Source of the DNA: Sipunculus nudus
Lineage: Eukaryota; Annelida; Sipuncula; Golfingiida; Sipunculidae
Length of the DNA: 64,000 nt
Assembly (NCBI GenBank): GCA_026874595.1
Contig: CM049312.1
Coordinates: 28,451,956 to 28,515,955, forward strand
Direction of reading: 5' to 3'
Made by a program: the position numbers and the translations under genes. The notes under the pieces are model-generated. The model was given only the letters and a program-made list of their open reading frames with translations, had not been told where the DNA came from and made no database searches. Of the stretch, positions 43,901 to 54,503 are shown piece after piece (the first letter of the stretch is position 1; each line of letters starts with the position of its first letter).

Positions 43901-46900
43901 AAGGTTCAGCCATAACTCTGAGGCTGTGACTGTGACGTGTGCTGACCCTAATCTATTCAGTTTGTAATCAGAGTTTTTTCTGTTCTGATATATTGCAGTA
44001 TTTTCTAGGTGAATGTCTTCCTATATCTTATGATATAAACGTTTCACAAAAGTGTATTGAAATGGTGCGCTGCCTCTGTAAAAATAACAGAAAACTAGTA
44101 AAGAATAATATACGCTTAATACCAAGAGACAGTACAGGATTTGTATCAGGTGCCATTTTTATGCCCCCGCCACAAAGTGGCCGGGGCATATAGTTTTACC
44201 CATGTCCGTCCTTCCGTCCTTCCGTCATTCCGTCATTCCTAAATCAAACAGTTTTACGGACTTTTTTTCGCAATGCCTGCAGATATTGGCCTGATTTTTG
44301 GTGTGTGGGCAGATAGTGACCAGTTACAGATCGAGTTTGCATTTCGTCCAGGTTGACCTACTTTTGACCGTTTTATGGCTCCTAAACATAGAAAATTTCA
44401 TGAATAATAGAAATTTTCATGACAAATACATATGTACGGACTTTTTTTCGCAATGCCTGCAGATATAGGCCTGATTTTTGGTGTGTGGGCAGATAATGAC
44501 CAGTTACAGATCTAGTTTGCATTTCGTCTAGATTGACCTACTTTTGACCGTTTTATGGCTCCTAAACTTAGAAAATTTAATGAAAAATATAATTTTTCAT
44601 GACAAATACACATGTACGGACTTTTTTCGCAATGCCTGCAGATATTGGCCTGATTTTTGGTCTGTGGGCAATTAATGACCAGTTACAGATCGAGTTCGCG
44701 TTTCATCCCAGTTGACCTACTTTTGACCATTTTACGGCTCCTTAACTTAGAAAATTTCATGAAAAATAGAAATTTTCATGACAAATACACATGTACGGAC
44801 TTTTTTTCGCAATGCCTGCAGATATTGGCCTGATTTTTTTGTGTGTTGGCAGATATAGACCAGTTACGGATCGAGTTTGCGTTTCCTTCCGGTTGACCTA
44901 CTTTTGATTTTTTTACGGCTCCTAAACATAGAAAATTTCAAGAAAAATATGAATTTTCATGACAAATGTACATGTACAGCCGTTTTCGCAATGCCTGCAG
45001 ATATTGGCCTGATTTTTGGTGTGTGGGCAGATAGTGACCAGTTACAGATCGAGTTTGCATTTCGTCCAGGTTGACCTACTTTTGACCGTTTTATGGCTCC
45101 TAAACATAGAAAATTTCATGAATAATAGAAATTTTCATGACAAATACATATGTAAGGACTTTTTTTCGCAATGCCTGCAGATATAGGCCTGATTTTTGGT
45201 GTGTGGGCAGATAATGACCAGTTACAGATCGAGTTTGCATTTCGTCTAGATTGACCTACCTTTGACCATTTTACGGCTCCTAAACTTTAAACATTTCCTG
45301 AAAACTAGAAATTTAATGACAAATACACATGTACGGACTTTTTTTTGCAATGCCTGCAGATATTGGCCTGATTTTCGGTGTGTGGGCAGATAATGACCAG
45401 TTACAGGTCAAGTTTGCGTTTCATCCCAGTTGACCTACTTTTGACCATTTTACGGCTCCTTAACTTAGAAAATTTCATGAATAATAGAAATTTTCATGAC
45501 AAATACACATGTACGGACTTTTTTTCGCAATGCCTGCAGATATTGGCCTGATTTTTTTGTGTGTTGGCAGATATAGACCAGTTACGGATCGAGTTTGCGT
45601 TTCCTTCCGGTTGACCTACTTTTGATTTTTTTACGGCTCCTAAACATAGAAAATTTCAAGAAAAATATGAATTTTCATGACAAATGTACATGTACAGCCG
45701 TTTTAGCCCTCAGCTCATAGGCTGATGGGCTATTGTCGTCACCCAAGCTGTCCATCTGTCCGTCCGTCTGTCTGTCCGTCCGGAGTCTGTCCATCCTGCG
45801 TCTGTCAACTTTTACCTTGTGAGCGGGATATATATATATATCTCTAAAAGGATTCACCGTTGCAATTTTATTTCATCAGTGAATATGTATATCGATAAAA
45901 TCTCAGTCAAGTTCGGGTGACCTTGACCCATTTTTCTACATTTTAGAGCTGATCATACAAAAACACTCAAAAGCTTATATCTCAGGAACCATATGGTGGA
46001 TTGTTATGAAACATGGTACATACCTCTCCAATTTAAATTTATAACTGATTATCAGCTTTTGTGAATATCCAAGTTTCGCAATGCAGTGCTTACAGCTACT
46101 GGCCTAATGTTTGGTCTGTGGGCGCATAATGACCACTTACAGATCAAGTTCGCGTTTCGTCCCAGTTGACCTATTTTTGACCATATGACAGATCCTGAAC
46201 ATAGAAAATTTCATGAAAGACAGAAATTTTTCTGAAAAATGCACATGTATGGACTTTTTTTCACAATGCCTGCAGATACTGGCCTGATTTTAGGTGTGTT
46301 GCTTGATAATGACCCGTTACAGATCGTGATTGCATTTTGCCCTTGTTGACCTACTTTGGACCATACGACACCTCCTGAACTTAAAAATTTTACAAAATTT
46401 AACAAATGTTTCTAATTCGCCCCAGGCGGGGGCAAATGGTGTCGTTCCGACACATCTAGTTTTCATATACCTCTGCATGCTTAGTATTAAGTCAACCAGC
46501 ATTTCTAGCAGACTTGTATACATGTGCCATTGTGTGGACCCCCTCCCCGTTGTCTTTGTCCCTCACTATTTGTCTTTCGTCCGTCTGTCCGCCTGTCTCC
46601 CTGTCCGTCTGTTCGTCTGTCCGTCCGTGAATAGGGCACACATCTTAACTGCGTGACCTGGAAATTTGTATCTGAATACCGATAGAGGTCAATAAAAATC
46701 ACCTTGGAACACGAAATTAGATCACTGTAACCAATATCTTCCGGCCTATGGGGCTCCAAATCCCTCCCCCCCCCCCCCCGAATAATTAGAATTATATACT
46801 AAATCTCCAGGATCTAAATAGCTAATGTGTTGATGCATATTGATCATGAAGTGTTTCATCATTTCCTGAAGACTGGTGATGCCAACTGTATTTATGTAGC

Positions 46901-49900
46901 TTTTATGCATTATTTTCTCTATTTTTGAGACCTTTAGATGATACTGTCCATCCGTTAACAGGGCACAAACCGTAACCATTAGACATAGAAACGTCTAACT
47001 GTATATACAGAGAGGTCCTACGCCAATCTCCTTCTAAACCTGAAATTAGGTCACACAGGCCTGTATACTCCAAGCTGCGGGCTGTAAACGTGATCTTTAG
47101 CACCCTGAGAGTCAGGCGGGGCCCAAGATGTACTTTTTTGGCCTCTTCTAATGTGACATTCAGTTGGGTCCTGGGCAAATGTTCTTTGAAACATGGAATC
47201 AGGTCTTTATTCTGTGAGCTATAGTACAACTACATGATTTGAGCACCCTGAAAAGCAGACTGGGCCCAAGTTGTATCCCTTAGTCTTAAGATCTTATAAC
47301 GTAATATCAAGGAAGTCTTCGGCAAGTCTCATTTGATTCCTGAAATTAGGTCACTGTGACTATTATCTGTGAGCTAGACGCTGAAACCCTAATTTTGAGC
47401 ACCCAAAAAGTCATATAGGGTACAGATCTTCACTGTTGGATTTTGAAATTAAAACCTCAGATAAGGTCGCCGTTACCTATTTTCTAAGGATTATCGGCAA
47501 GAAAACATGATGTTTAGCACTCTTGAAAATAATTTTACCCATTGTTAAAGGTACCTTTACAAATATTCTTCACAAAATCAAAACATCAATCATCAATCCA
47601 TGCACCATTTCTGTTTCAAATTCAGCTGAGCGTCATGACCAATGGGCAAATAGTTTTAAAGAACCTGTATCCCCTGCTGCTGGACCGAAGAAATAAAATG
47701 AAAATATCAAGAGATCTGAATAGGAACTCAGTTTTATTATCGATATGATTTCATTGATCCATCGGGGTATATTTTTTATTAATAATATGTTTTTACACAT
47801 ATTGATAGACATATCATGGATGTAAAATAGATAAACATTATTACAAACAACAATTACAAGCAAAATATGATTAGTTTACTTAATTCATTTTCTCAATGTT
47901 TCTATATATATATTATATTATTGTATTTAATATAATGTATATATTAATATGAATAATATTAACCTTATTTTCAGCCAGATGATGAAACAATGTTGCAGTT
48001 AATTGCATCTGGATTCTCTTCAGGTAAACAATGCGGGGATGGCTGCTGGCTCCAGATTCTTGAACAGTACCATGGAAGACTTCGATAAAGTCATGAACAC
48101 AAACGTGAGAGGGGTAGTCATGCTGACTCACAAGGCCGCTCCATATCTCATAAAGACTAAAGGTCAGTATGAAACAGGACCGTGACGAAAGTCATAAATA
48201 TAAATATCAGGCATGTGTAATCAGGGTAACTCGCCAGACTCCGATATCTTGGCAAGATCAAGCGTTTGGCGGCAGCTTGGTTATCAAGAAATAATGGGGA
48301 TAAGAATATAATATGTTGTAATGTCATTTTTTGTTTGTTTGTTTCCTTGATTATGTTACGTCCAAATATAAGAAAAACTCATTTTTGTCATAGGCCTAAA
48401 GATCGGAAATAAATCGCAGTCTATTTTTATGTAGATCTGTACGTCTGTCTTCCTCTGTCACTCACATCTAGTGGAAGAATGTTATAATATGGCACGGTTT
48501 GCATGGAGGCACGAAAAAAAAATATTAAATTTTAAATCTGAAGCCAGTCACAGCTTAGCCGTTATACTTTTGGCAGTAGTTAGTTTTTTATGATTGTTTA
48601 CCCTGAACTTATATATCTTTTTAAAATACCTTAATTGTTATCCACAGGAAATATCATCAATGTGAGTAGCTTTTCAGGATCACGGCCGGTAAGTCATACA
48701 TGCATTCAGATAATGAAGTACAGAGAATAATCATTTTCACTTGTCTGAATACACCTGTGTAGACTACACTTGAAAACTGTTTTACGTACTTTAGGAGAAA
48801 ATGTATGGCGTGAGAGGACTCATTATTTTAACAAGCTTCTCCTACCCGTTCATAATTTTTTTTCAACTTGAAGACCAGTTTTTATTATCATCCCGAATAC
48901 AACATAGAGCAATATAGGCCCTCTGACATTACGACCAGATTACTGACTGTCAGAGTGCCTTTACATCTAGGTCTGAGGAACGCATTATAAGGCCCTCACG
49001 AGGATGCAAATATTTTCGTCATTTTTGACAACGCCTCCTGGCCTACAGGTACACTGTCAATTGACATAAATCAGACTTATCGTTTGCATTTTAGCGTACT
49101 TTCTAGCACCAACAAATATGAGCGAGAAAAGGTCCGTTTTAACTCAGCATATAAGTAAACCCCTCCGTATGTTTGTTGAATTATTTACCGCAAGAATATA
49201 GGCATGGCTCGCACGGATTACTGGAAGCAGCCAACTTGTATGCGATACAGGAAATGAGTCGTTACCATAGAGACTGGGTTTCAATTTGGGTTGTGGGTTC
49301 ACATGTATTCTCTTGTGTTAATTCATCATTCGTTGCATAATGTTAAGATTATGGGCTGTTACCACAATATGAATGCAGCATGATGGAAGGCGACTGCGAT
49401 GCATTCCTCGATATTGCTTGTATAACGACTCAAGTAGGCTTGCAAGCCCAATTATCATTGAGTAAGGTTGTCACGGCTAGAATACTACAGTAAAGACTTA
49501 TAATATTAAGAGATTTATAGAAAACATTTAATGTTGATAGATTGATAGAAATCTATTATTTTAATATTGATAGATAGCACATCAACACCCCGGTGACAGG
49601 TTCCACAGGGCATAATAATAAAATTCTTAAAGATATCTGTTAACTGATAAGCAATACGTAAGACAACAGTTTATTTAAAACACTACTTACCACAAGTTTT
49701 ACTAACAGAATAAGATCGTGTTTGCTGATGCTCTAGAAACAACGGAAAAGTTGGTGTAGTCGGACGAGTCTCAGAAAATATAAAGATAACAAAGGCATTA
49801 TTTTATCTTGACTCAGCTTTCGACAAATCGGGAAACCTCATTTGGAAATGTTTGTCCTCTTCTTGCACTGATTGTCGCAGAACAAAATACCGGTTTTAAG

Positions 49901-51869
49901 GCTTCATGCCTTGATAAAGAGGAACAAACACAAATTTTAATCTAGTTTCCAGGATACCGGCATGAGTAAAACTTAAAGGTGTCTTAAAGGGGCCTATTCC
50001 GGAATCTGACGTCACTTAACTGAAGATTATCCCTTGAACCGAACACATTCAACAAAGGCTTTTGGTGGCAAGTTATACAAACAAGAGTCTTGTAAGTTGT
50101 GTTTTGCAAATAATGTCCTGTCAGCTTCACGAATGCAACCATTGACCTTCAGTTCCAAGGCTTTTATTTTTGTCAACATGAGCGTTTGTACCATGTTTAC
50201 AGAAAGCTTGTATTTAAACAAGCCCATACATCCATCACAGAGGTGTTATAAGATCCTTCCTGAGCAGGAATTACCTAAATGTCATTAATATTTCCGCAGG
50301 GTAAGTCGGAAAGCAGGTAAATTCAATAGACAAGCTAAAGACAAGCTGACTTAAATGCATTTAATTATTTCTTTGAAGGCAAAAGCAATGATCAATGACA
50401 ATAATACCGAGGAGACACTTTTCTTTGTTGGTCTGATTCTTGGCCCTGTCCAATGCCTGGTGTCGAGACAACGAGATACTTGATAAACAAAGCAGCGGTT
50501 AAAACGAAGGAGGTCTGGACCGACCGCTGAGTGAGGAGTTTGATGGGACATTTATTGTCATGGTGTGGGTTCAATGCCGCTCAGACATCCAGAGGACTAT
50601 TCCTCATTATGTCCTGATAGAGTTAACAGGATTGTGCTTAAATATATTTTTTTAATCTAAAAATTATATTTATAAATTAAATATTTGCATTCAGCACATA
50701 CCTTTATATATAAGAGTTGTACGGATCAATGAAGAAGACACTTGAAGGAAATAACTACTTCCAACCAGAAGAGTATGCACTTTTCTCCATTCACGTGTTT
50801 GTGTGTTTGTGTTTGTTCACATCATAACCCCCGCGACGGAATTTCAGGGCATTTTGGGAATGGGCCAATGAAATGGTGTGGATCCGGCACATGATCCGGA
50901 TTCAGAAACATTGAGGAATATTCACAAATGTAGAGTCACTTATGTACGAATGTACCTTACAATATGGACCGAACAAGTGAAAGCAAACACGTTTCTTGGA
51001 TCATCCAACAATATGGACTCATCCCTCCCGCAAGGCGGATGCCTGCATTCCTTAAGATGAAGATTTTTAGTTTTTTTTATGGTGTGGCCCCAATGCCGGG
51101 CAAACACGCAGAGGACTATTCCTAATATCGCCCTTTTAGAGAAAGCAGTTGAACACATGGCGATTGTGATATAAAATAGTATTGCATAAAGAACATACCT
51201 CTGGCGTTGTAACGAATTCGAGAAGAGGACGTTAAAATGAAATAATTCATATAGTGAAGCTGTGTTCCCATATGCGCGTATATTCGTGAACATAAAAGCT
51301 CATATGATTTTTGTATCTGTGCCCGACAGCGTATGTGCGTATATATGCGTGAAAATGGTAACTGGAGCGATTTCATACAAAGGGTATGCGTGAACTAAAG
51401 GATTCGAGGTAAAATTACCCACTTAACCATCTTCTTTAGGAAGACCTGGTAGATAAATAGTTCCAATGTATGAGTCTGCCCATTCGGCTTATCAATGCAG
51501 ATACGCACACATGATAACATAGCTATTTTCAACGCATATAAGCAGATACGCACCACGCGCACAGCTTTACACTCATAATAATTAATATAGACGTCTTTAA
51601 TTCTCCTCCACACAGATGTATTCAGCAACGTTTTACACCATGAGCAAGGCAGCCGTGAACCAAATGACCGCCTGCCTGGCACAAGGTTTGCTTTCATATT
51701 ATTATTTTTGTTGGGGATTAAAGGGGCCTATTCTGATATCTGAGGTCCAAAGTTTATACCTTTAACCTTTTATAGAAAAAAATAGGCCGGAAAATGCCGA
51801 TCCAAACGTACACAAGCTGTTCATTTTATTTATGTTCACGTGTGTATAATACGTTTATTTAAGGAAAAG

Positions 51870-51938
<69 letters not shown>

Positions 51939-54503
51939 GACAGAGAGAGAGAGACAGAGAGAGAGAGACAGAGAGAATATCATGTGCGAGAATATAATTT
52001 GTAGAATCCAAAATCAGATAACTGAAAAGGTTAATTTAAGCTTTAAAGAGATGAGATCAGTATATTTTTATTTTTCATCAGTATACTTTTATTTCCAGAC
52101 TTGGGTGTTCAAGGTGTAAGAGTGAACGCGGTCAGGTAGGAATGTCTGAAAATATTCAGTTGATTAAGAAAATGTGAGCACTATTTTCATTTATGCGTTT
52201 ATTTGTAATTGCTTCGTTCATATGAAACAGCTCAGTCCCTTCCTGTCATATTTCTTCAATGGAATATCCGTATATTAAAGTAAATGGAATTTACACATAT
52301 TTGACATTAACAAAAACACATCGTTTTAGGTCAAAATAATGACGTAAAGTTTACAAAATGACCAGCTTGTTTGGTACATTGCAGCCCAGGTGTCATAAAG
52401 ACAGATATATTCCGTCGGTGCGGCATTCCGCCAGAGGATTTGGAAAAGGTAAGACTCATGTCCAGGCAGTATATTATAAAAAAAAATTAAGTTAACGTCT
52501 CTTGGGCTTTTACACCTGACCCTAATGGCTCATCCGGCCCGGAGCTGATCCCCGTTTCGGTAGCGTGAGGCGACTAAGGAGTTAAACTCCTCCTGGATGG
52601 GACACCAGTCCATCGCAAGTTATCTTCCCAGTATTACTCATTTCTACTGCAGGGTAGACAGAGGCACAATTGCAGTTGGGACCTTGCCTAAGGGTCTTGG
52701 CACGGTGGGAGTCTGACCGGGATTGGAACTTACGACCTAACGATCATGAGCCCGGCACTTTAAACATAACACCATCGCCCCCACTTATATTATATAGGTT
52801 ATATATTCATTATTGTAGCGAATATTCGAATCCGAGTTCGATAAACCTATCGAGTACTCGTGATTATAGATACCCTCATTGAATAACCGATCTATTACAC
52901 TACCACATTGTTCCCACTTTATTGACCAAAATGACTTTACGACATTATTATGAAATTATTATCGTGGCAATGCATCCGTCTCTAGCAAAACAGGAACGGT
53001 CACCAGTTGGCCCGGCATGTAACACGGTACAACCAGTACTGCGAGGCCGTATCAGCGTTATAAATAAATGTAACAATACTGCCGGGGGCGGTCTCGGGCT
53101 CAGCTCGGCCTACTTGTGACGCGTTCTCTTGATATGAAATATTTTTTAATGAGACCAGATCAAGGTTTTGAAATCATTTCATGATGTATATCAATTATAA
53201 TGCAAAGGCATATAGTGTTTTATGTCATTTCTTGTGAGAACGATCACTTTTGAACGACGCAATATCTTTTTCATGAATTTTTAAAATTTGATATTGACCT
53301 TAACCTTTAACGTACAATAAGCTGAAATTAAAAAAAAATCGAACCCCATAACGTTTCAATTATTGCATATTTTATGTCAAATTTGACAAATTTCATACAC
53401 GAATTGTTCAACCGAGCTCTCGGATGAGTTCAAGGTCAAATAATCGGAACTGTTGATTATTGTTTCTAGGACTTATTGTTTATGTCGTAACTTGTGAGGC
53501 ACTCAATATTTTTTAATAAAATTTGAATTGTTTCTACCAATATTGAACAATTTTAAAAACTTTCACTTGGACGTCAATTTTCAAGGTCAAATAAGCCGAA
53601 TTTTTAAAAAAATGTAAACTCAATTACTTTTAAAGTATTGCATATTCTTTCCTCAAATTTGATACACAAGTTGTTTCAACCAAAATCTCAAACAGGGTAG
53701 TAAACTGGTAACCTTGACTTTCATATTCACGGTCAAATTAACCGAAATTGATTTTTTTTACGAACACTTATTTTTTTTAATACTCGATATATTTTAATGA
53801 ACAATGATATGCGAATTGTTTCTTACAAACTCCCGTTAGAGTTTGATAACCGGGGACCTTGATCTTTATAACAAAGGTCAAATTTAATAAGATGTTTTCC
53901 ATGAACACTACAACTTTCCAACCAATCAATTTTTTTCATGAAATTTTATATATGAATTGTTTCCACCAATATCCCAGATAAGTTCGAGAACTGGTCACCT
54001 TGACCTTCATCATCAAGGTCAAATCTTCATAATTTTAGGATTTTTTTATAACCCCACAACTTTTGAAGTAGTCCACATGCCTTCCATTAAATTTGCCGAT
54101 GTGGCCCAACAGTAGGGGAGACATGTATCTCTTTTTCCGACTGCAACAACAAACAGATTTTAGTTTTAACATATTTTATTGTTCTGCTGTTTATAGAAAA
54201 TACTGACTTAGCCACAATGTTTGTCAGAAATTAACTTTAACAGATGGCACACTAAAATAAAATCATGCAGTCTTCCACTTCAATTTCTCTGATTCTTGTT
54301 CGAATTTGATTCATTTTCAGTTCTATGATATGCAGAAGTGGCTCCAACCGATTTGTCGTCATGGAGAAGCAGATGAGGTTGCCCAGGCGATCGCTTTCTT
54401 GGCTTCCGATGCGGCAAAATTTATAAATGGTGCTCTACTTCCGGTTGATGGAGGTCGCTCTCAATTAACGCCAGTGTTTGTATCTGGACCGCTTATTGTG
54501 TAA
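37671..54503 (+). CDS. SDR-B: classical short-chain dehydrogenase/reductase, 9 exons
   Basis: Exons: 37671-37707, 40331-40470, 43304-43396, 48024-48162, 48648-48688, 51616-51685, 52099-52135, 52385-52448 and 54321-54503. All introns are GT-AG with the same phases as SDR-A. Product is 267 aa; an in-frame ATG two codons earlier (37665) would give 269. All motifs are intact: TGASSGIG, NNAG, NTNVRG, Ser144 in NVSS, Tyr157/Lys161 in YTMSK, PGVIKT and PVDGG. About 89% identical to SDR-A. NADP(H) preference is likely from LNGRN. Its intron 3 holds a 2.3-kb Helitron-like insertion, its upstream region is rearranged, and the proximal AATAAA is lost. Substrate unknown; the changes from SDR-A cluster around the pocket, so specificity may differ. 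Confidence 0.93.
37913..37970. repeat. (AT)n microsatellite
   Basis: About 28 AT units in SDR-B intron 1; absent from SDR-A. Confidence 0.92.
39130..39144. promoter_or_regulatory. Perfect IR3 palindrome
   Basis: AGGTCACTCTGACCT, exact half-sites. Homologous in position to the site at 6574. Confidence 0.33.
39738..39752. promoter_or_regulatory. Perfect IR3 palindrome
   Basis: AGGTCATGGTGACCT, exact half-sites, in a different unit of the same repeat about 600 bp downstream. Confidence 0.33.
40331..40470 (+). CDS. SDR-B exon 2
   Basis: Glycine motif and LNGRN. Phe29 replaces Ser of SDR-A; Phe is also the state in the dead paralog (FGSRV), so it is probably ancestral. Confidence 0.92.
42660..42995. 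repeat. Ends of two intron 2 repeats (copy B)
   Basis: Two nearby CAGCTGAGCG...GTGACCCACAGG and AGCTGAGCGTCGGGACCCATGGGTCC end blocks. Much of the SDR-A intron 2 repeat (8045-10226) is shorter here. Confidence 0.45.
43304..43396 (+). CDS. SDR-B exon 3
   Basis: Begins with an ATG codon (Met60, Ile in SDR-A) by chance; it is internal, as phase and alignment show. Lys79 replaces Gln. Confidence 0.92.
44254..45694 (+). repeat. Satellite array, 8 monomers of about 181 bp in a 4-mer higher-order repeat
   Basis: Monomers start around GTACGGACTTTTTTTCGCAATG. Units 1-4 (44254-44975) and 5-8 (44976-45694) pair 1 with 5, 2 with 6, 3 with 7 and 4 with 8. Units 4 and 8, for example, share TGTGTTGGCAGATATAGACC, which is absent from the others. 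Two more diverged monomers follow the nested insert (about 46070-46380). Confidence 0.85.
45700..46065 (+). mobile_element. Nested non-autonomous element
   Basis: Interrupts the array between monomer 8 and the last two. Starts AGCCCTCAGCTCATAGGCTGATGGGCT, a partly self-complementary block, then a TCCGTC-rich tract: the same plan as the starts of the intron repeats. Confidence 0.5.
46510..47655. repeat. Intron 3 repeat (copy B)
   Basis: Partner of 11715-12995, ending CAGCTGAGCGTCATGACCAATGGGC. Its palindromes are decayed (for example AGGTCACTGTGACTA). Confidence 0.55.
48024..48162 (+). CDS. SDR-B exon 4
   Basis: VNNAGMAAGSRFLNSTMEDF: the residues after NNAG are smaller than in SDR-A. Donor GTCAGT as in SDR-A. 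Confidence 0.92.
48648..48688 (+). CDS. SDR-B exon 5
   Basis: NIINVSSFSGSRP: the more typical SS form of the catalytic serine block. Confidence 0.9.
48905..49480. mobile_element. 576-bp insertion with 9-bp target duplication, only in copy B
   Basis: Flanked by AATACAACA and AATACTACA (one mismatch). SDR-A intron 5 has a single AATACAACA at this point (about 14188). The 9-bp size suggests a Mutator-like element; terminal inverted repeats are weak (TAGAGC/CTAGCC). A diverged relative lies at 27520-27720. Confidence 0.65.
50440..50545 (+). repeat. Dispersed repeat, foldback family
   Basis: Third member of the family at 25386-25745 and 28170-28345: GTTGGTCTGATT, CCTGGTGTCGAGAC and AGCAGCGGTTA blocks. 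Confidence 0.5.
51616..51685 (+). CDS. SDR-B exon 6
   Basis: MYSATFYTMSKAAVNQM: YxxxK with the usual Ser before Lys. Confidence 0.92.
51872..51976. repeat. (AT)n(GA)n microsatellite (copy B)
   Basis: Compound tract homologous to 15572-15664; the AT part has expanded and the GA part is shorter. Confidence 0.9.
52099..52135 (+). CDS. SDR-B exon 7
   Basis: LGVQGVRVNAV; Ala184 (Thr in SDR-A) is the SDR consensus. Confidence 0.9.
52385..52448 (+). CDS. SDR-B exon 8
   Basis: PGVIKTDIFRRCGIPPEDLEK: substrate loop, seven changes from SDR-A including a Pro and two charge changes. Confidence 0.92.
52501..52775 (-). mobile_element. SINE-like repeat in intron 8 (copy B)
   Basis: Same position and family as 16741-17025. 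This copy is better preserved (TCCTGGATGGGACACCAGTC, GACCTTGCCTAAGGGTCTTG). Confidence 0.5.
53220..54060. repeat. Intron 8 tandem repeat with TCAAGGTCA sites (copy B)
   Basis: Longer than the SDR-A array, with more units. Exact TCAAGGTCA near 53430, 53581 and 54014. Confidence 0.55.
54321..54503 (+). CDS. SDR-B exon 9 and stop
   Basis: C-terminal helix and PVDGG, TAA at 54501-54503. Cys219 replaces the Gly of SDR-A in PIGRHGE. Confidence 0.93.
   Translation, partial: FYDMQKWLQPICRHGEADEVAQAIAFLASDAAKFINGALLPVDGGRSQLTPVFVSGPLIV

Larger units (their letters stand above)
44118..46459 (+). mobile_element. Helitron-like element with satellite array, only in copy B
   Basis: 2342 bp inserted between T and T; SDR-A keeps the empty site (about 11622). 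The 3' end has a perfect hairpin GTGTCG-TTC-CGACAC (46439-46453), then AT, then CTAG (46456-46459), the Helitron 3' signature. Near the 5' end a second hairpin lies at 44162-44188 (TGCCCCCGCCAC/GTGGCCGGGGCA), followed by a GTCCTTCC-type microsatellite. No Rep/helicase gene, so it is non-autonomous. Insertion between T and T fits the Helentron branch better than classic A-T insertion. Confidence 0.75.

Noticed and set aside
44254-46380. Regular repeats of about 181 bp as a CRISPR array
   Set aside because: Monomers are contiguous with no unique spacers, in a eukaryotic intron; it is a satellite array.
50940-51293. 117-residue minus-strand open frame in SDR-B intron 5
   Set aside because: No domain, no conservation in SDR-A, in repeat-rich intron.
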